Positions 13,453 to 15,195 of a stretch of DNA of 15,195 nt are shown here, in pieces (position 1 is the stretch's first letter; every line of letters starts with the position of its first letter). The stretch lies in NCBI GenBank assembly GCA_015522385.1, contig WAMJ01000088.1, positions 1-15,195 on the forward strand, given 5' to 3'. The notes below the pieces were generated by a model. That model had not been told where the DNA came from and ran no database searches. It saw only the letters and a list, made by a program, of their open reading frames with translations. The position numbers and the translations under genes are program-made. This stretch comes from Candidatus Heimdallarchaeota archaeon. GTDB lineage: Archaea > Asgardarchaeota > Heimdallarchaeia > Heimdallarchaeales > Kariarchaeaceae.

Positions 13453-14724
13453 TCAGGCGTCCGGATACAGTTCCTCCACCCTCTTCATTCTCTTGCGTCT
13501 CAGAACAAGCGCTACAATACCTCCCGCTATGACTACATCCGAGGCAATGGTCAGGGCTTCAAACAACGGTTTCGAACTCTCTTGCTGTTCCACCTCCAAT
13601 TGTAGGTCGATGATCGTGGTGTTCTGATTCTGCACGAGGTAGTACGTGCTCGATAAACCCTGTCCAATTGACGTTGTCAGCCCATAGCCAATATCAAGGG
13701 TGGTGTTCAGAGCGGTGACCCTGCTCCCGTCAAAGACTAGACCGAGAACAAGTGAGGTTGCAGGATTCACATAACTCAGGCTAGTATCCATGGGGAGTAC
13801 ACCCGCTCCGTTGACCTCCTCAACTGCGCATAGATTCACACTTCCGCAATAGGTGACCTGCTCAAAGCCAGTACCCCTGTAGACCAACTTGCTGGAGTTG
13901 TCCGTTACCCAGATTTCATCTCTGCTCTGGGTCACAACGTAGGCAAAATTTCCTAACACCACTGTCTTCTGCTTGTAAAAACCTGTTACTCCAAGCTGTA
14001 CGAGATCCGGCTCAACAGGTGAGATATCCTTGTAGTCCCCGCTTTTCAGATCGATAACATATATGCTGGAATTCATAGATGTTCTGAAGTATAGGTTAGA
14101 TCCTCTGATTATCACTGGTGACTCTGCATCTCGATAATCTGGGGATATGACAGTTATGATTTCAGGATCTGAGAAGGTAGTACCCATCCATACGAAGTCT
14201 GCTATAACCCACATAGATGTGTTGTTTATAAAAATTTCAAACGGTATGTATAGGTGGGGTGTGCCATCTAACATTGCAATGCCTCTGGGATGGAGATAGT
14301 AGAAACCATTACCGATTACTTCCGCTATTGAAGTCACATTTATCACTGTTGCTTCCTTGTAGTTCCTGAGGACAAAATATCCGTCTAAAGTTTCCATGTA
14401 CTGGTAGTTCTCGTCTATTGGTATCACGGTATCAATCCATCGTCTGGTATTATTGATCTTCGTGTAGTCCGTGATGGTCACTAAATCCTCATCCAGTCTG
14501 GTGTATAGCATCCCCCTCCCAAATGAATATCCGATCACGTCTGTCTGTCCGTTTGGTAGTTTGTAAGCTTGTATATCCTTGAGGTCGAACTGGTCGAACG
14601 GGCTATACACGATATCCGTCGTCACGATTTTGCCAAGGGCCGGCTGTGTGAACACAAAGAAGTTCCCCGAAATAAGAGCTGCGATCCCTATCACAGAAAT
14701 TGTCGTAATAACTGACCTGTCCAT
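13453..14724 (-). CDS. Single-pass ectodomain protein with cytoplasmic LYPD tail
   Basis: The protein has 423 residues. An N-terminal hydrophobic segment (5-26) acts as signal peptide or anchor. The outer part (about 30-385) is beta-rich with repeated short strands (WIDTVIPID, YFVLRN, PHLYIPFEIF, VIIRGSNLYFR, SIYVIDLKSGDY, FAYVVTQS) in a beta-propeller-like rhythm, and has sequons such as Asn91, 129, 167, 168, 219, 276, 340 and 368. Cys293 and Cys299 could form a disulfide. A second hydrophobic segment (388-408) is followed by RRKRMKR, so the C terminus faces the cytoplasm and ends EELYPDA. The layout and length match the joined split gene at 4950-6196. The ATG at 14724 has a TATA box 27 bases upstream, and a perfect palindrome lies just beyond. 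No ligand or enzyme function can be read. Confidence 0.8.
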   Translation of the reverse strand: MDRSVITTISVIGIAALISGNFFVFTQPALGKIVTTDIVYSPFDQFDLKDIQAYKLPNGQTDVIGYSFGRGMLYTRLDEDLVTITDYTKINNTRRWIDTVIPIDENYQYMETLDGYFVLRNYKEATVINVTSIAEVIGNGFYYLHPRGIAMLDGTPHLYIPFEIFINNTSMWVIADFVWMGTTFSDPEIITVISPDYRDAESPVIIRGSNLYFRTSMNSSIYVIDLKSGDYKDISPVEPDLVQLGVTGFYKQKTVVLGNFAYVVTQSRDEIWVTDNSSKLVYRGTGFEQVTYCGSVNLCAVEEVNGAGVLPMDTSLSYVNPATSLVLGLVFDGSRVTALNTTLDIGYGLTTSIGQGLSSTYYLVQNQNTTIIDLQLEVEQQESSKPLFEALTIASDVVIAGGIVALVLRRKRMKRVEELYPDA

Positions 14725-14746
14725 AATTACATGTGTTTTACTCTAC

Positions 14747-14755
14747 GGATATAAG
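14747..14755 (-). promoter_or_regulatory. TATA box of the ectodomain gene at 14724
   Basis: CTTATATCC on the minus strand, centred 27 bases upstream of the ATG. A run of A residues, as in archaeal BRE elements, lies directly upstream. Confidence 0.55.
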
Positions 14756-14760
14756 TTTTT

Positions 14761-14774
14761 TCGAAGTACTTCGA
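14761..14774. promoter_or_regulatory. 14-base perfect palindrome, candidate operator
   Basis: TCGAAGTACTTCGA is a perfect palindrome that ends five bases upstream of the TATA box of the gene at 14724. A dimeric regulator bound here would sit next to the BRE/TATA region and could activate or block it. I see no second copy in the window. Confidence 0.45.
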
Positions 14775-14955
14775 CCCCACTCATTTGCCTTTATCATGTA
14801 ATAATTACTGGTATACCATTGCTGAGGAAAATTCTTTCCATAGCACTGGTCTTGCTCTCTATTCAGTACGTTTTGCTATTTTCCTGTGTTATCTATGCTC
14901 CTTCTCCATGATGACAGATTTCGAGCAATGTAGTGGTTTCCTAGCCCTTGACTTC

Positions 14956-14963
14956 AAATATTT
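14956..14963 (+). promoter_or_regulatory. TATA box of the secreted-protein gene at 14984
   Basis: AAATATTT, centred 24-25 bases upstream of the ATG at 14984. The gap from 14775 to 14955 shows no other gene. Confidence 0.45.
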
Positions 14964-14983
14964 GACGCAACATTTTTCAACAC

Positions 14984-15195
14984 ATGAGTCCACGTTCGAT
15001 CATGAAGTACAAGGCATTTCTCCTCGTGCTCTTTCTGATCACCTCTGTTCACGCAGAGATCTTCTCCGAGAGCCTTACTGATCCAACGAACGACGTCATC
15101 TTCATCGATGAGAACGACGAGGGTATCGTGGATGTCAAGGAAGTCTCTGACCCCATCTTAGACTCTGTGGACATAGTTTCAGTGAGCTACGAGTA
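14984..15195 (+). CDS. Secreted protein, N-terminal part (runs off the right edge)
   Basis: The first 70 residues are visible. MSPRSIMKYK is a basic n-region, AFLLVLFLITSV the hydrophobic core, and HA-EI the likely cleavage site, so the protein is exported. The mature part starts EIFSESLTDPTNDVIFIDEN and continues to VSDPILDSVDIVSVSYEY. 'DP-x2-DV ... DIVSVSYEY' resembles the start of a beta-rich domain seen in secreted archaeal proteins, and the DPI...DIV...S piece recurs in the broken gene at the left edge. I chose the ATG at 14984 over the in-frame ATG at 15002 on the 25-base TATA spacing; the signal peptide works with either. The function cannot be judged from this fragment. Confidence 0.7.
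   Translation, partial: MSPRSIMKYKAFLLVLFLITSVHAEIFSESLTDPTNDVIFIDENDEGIVDVKEVSDPILDSVDIVSVSYE

Noticed and set aside
13320..13627. Three overlapping plus-strand open frames
   Set aside because: They overlap the 3' end of the ectodomain gene and each other, with no start signal or coding character.
14785..15081. Plus-strand open frame of 98 codons (MPLSCNNYWYTIAEEN...)
   Set aside because: It contains the TATA box of the gene at 14984 and overlaps its signal peptide in another frame.
1..15195. CRISPR array, insertion sequence, integrase or phage genes
   Set aside because: No regularly spaced repeats, transposase motifs or terminal inverted repeats with target duplications were seen; the only tandem repeat is the coding 21-base unit at 12318-12359.

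Overview
The window looks archaeal. Nearly every gene has an AT-rich, TATA-like box centred about 24-28 bases upstream of its start codon and no Shine-Dalgarno sequence, which is the pattern of leaderless archaeal transcripts. Start codons are mixed (ATG, GTG, TTG). Several proteins are secreted or membrane-anchored and rich in N-x-S/T sequons. There are no rRNA, tRNA, CRISPR or transposase genes. Base composition (roughly half GC) and the mix of lineage-specific secreted and membrane proteins would fit an Asgard archaeon such as a Thorarchaeote, but no marker gene here proves this and I hold it as a guess.

Left part (1-2230): a broken, edge-truncated gene for a possible extracellular protein; a divergent PIN-domain toxin / UPF0175-like antitoxin pair that appears to share one symmetric TATA box; and a DUF1614 membrane protein.

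Centre (2390-9146, all on the + strand): the most distinctive region. Three divergent copies of an unrecognised multi-pass membrane protein (about 200 residues) alternate with other genes: an unknown cytosolic protein, a type I ectodomain protein split by a frameshift, a GNAT acetyltransferase, and a secreted protein that resembles a beta-propeller. Copies 2 and 3 are each the nearest membrane-protein neighbour of an ectodomain gene. I see this as a candidate undescribed cell-envelope system.

Right part (9238-14724, all on the - strand): a KamA-like radical SAM protein, a membrane protein that looks like an M48 peptidase without its HExxH site, a coiled-coil protein with a PD-(D/E)XK-like C-terminal domain, a second GNAT acetyltransferase, and another single-pass ectodomain protein with a 14-base palindrome upstream of its promoter. 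A secreted-protein gene on the + strand runs off the right edge. It carries a short motif also found in the broken gene at the left edge.

The genes mostly have their own promoters, so the region reads as a series of single-gene units rather than long operons. No metabolic pathway can be reconstructed from it.
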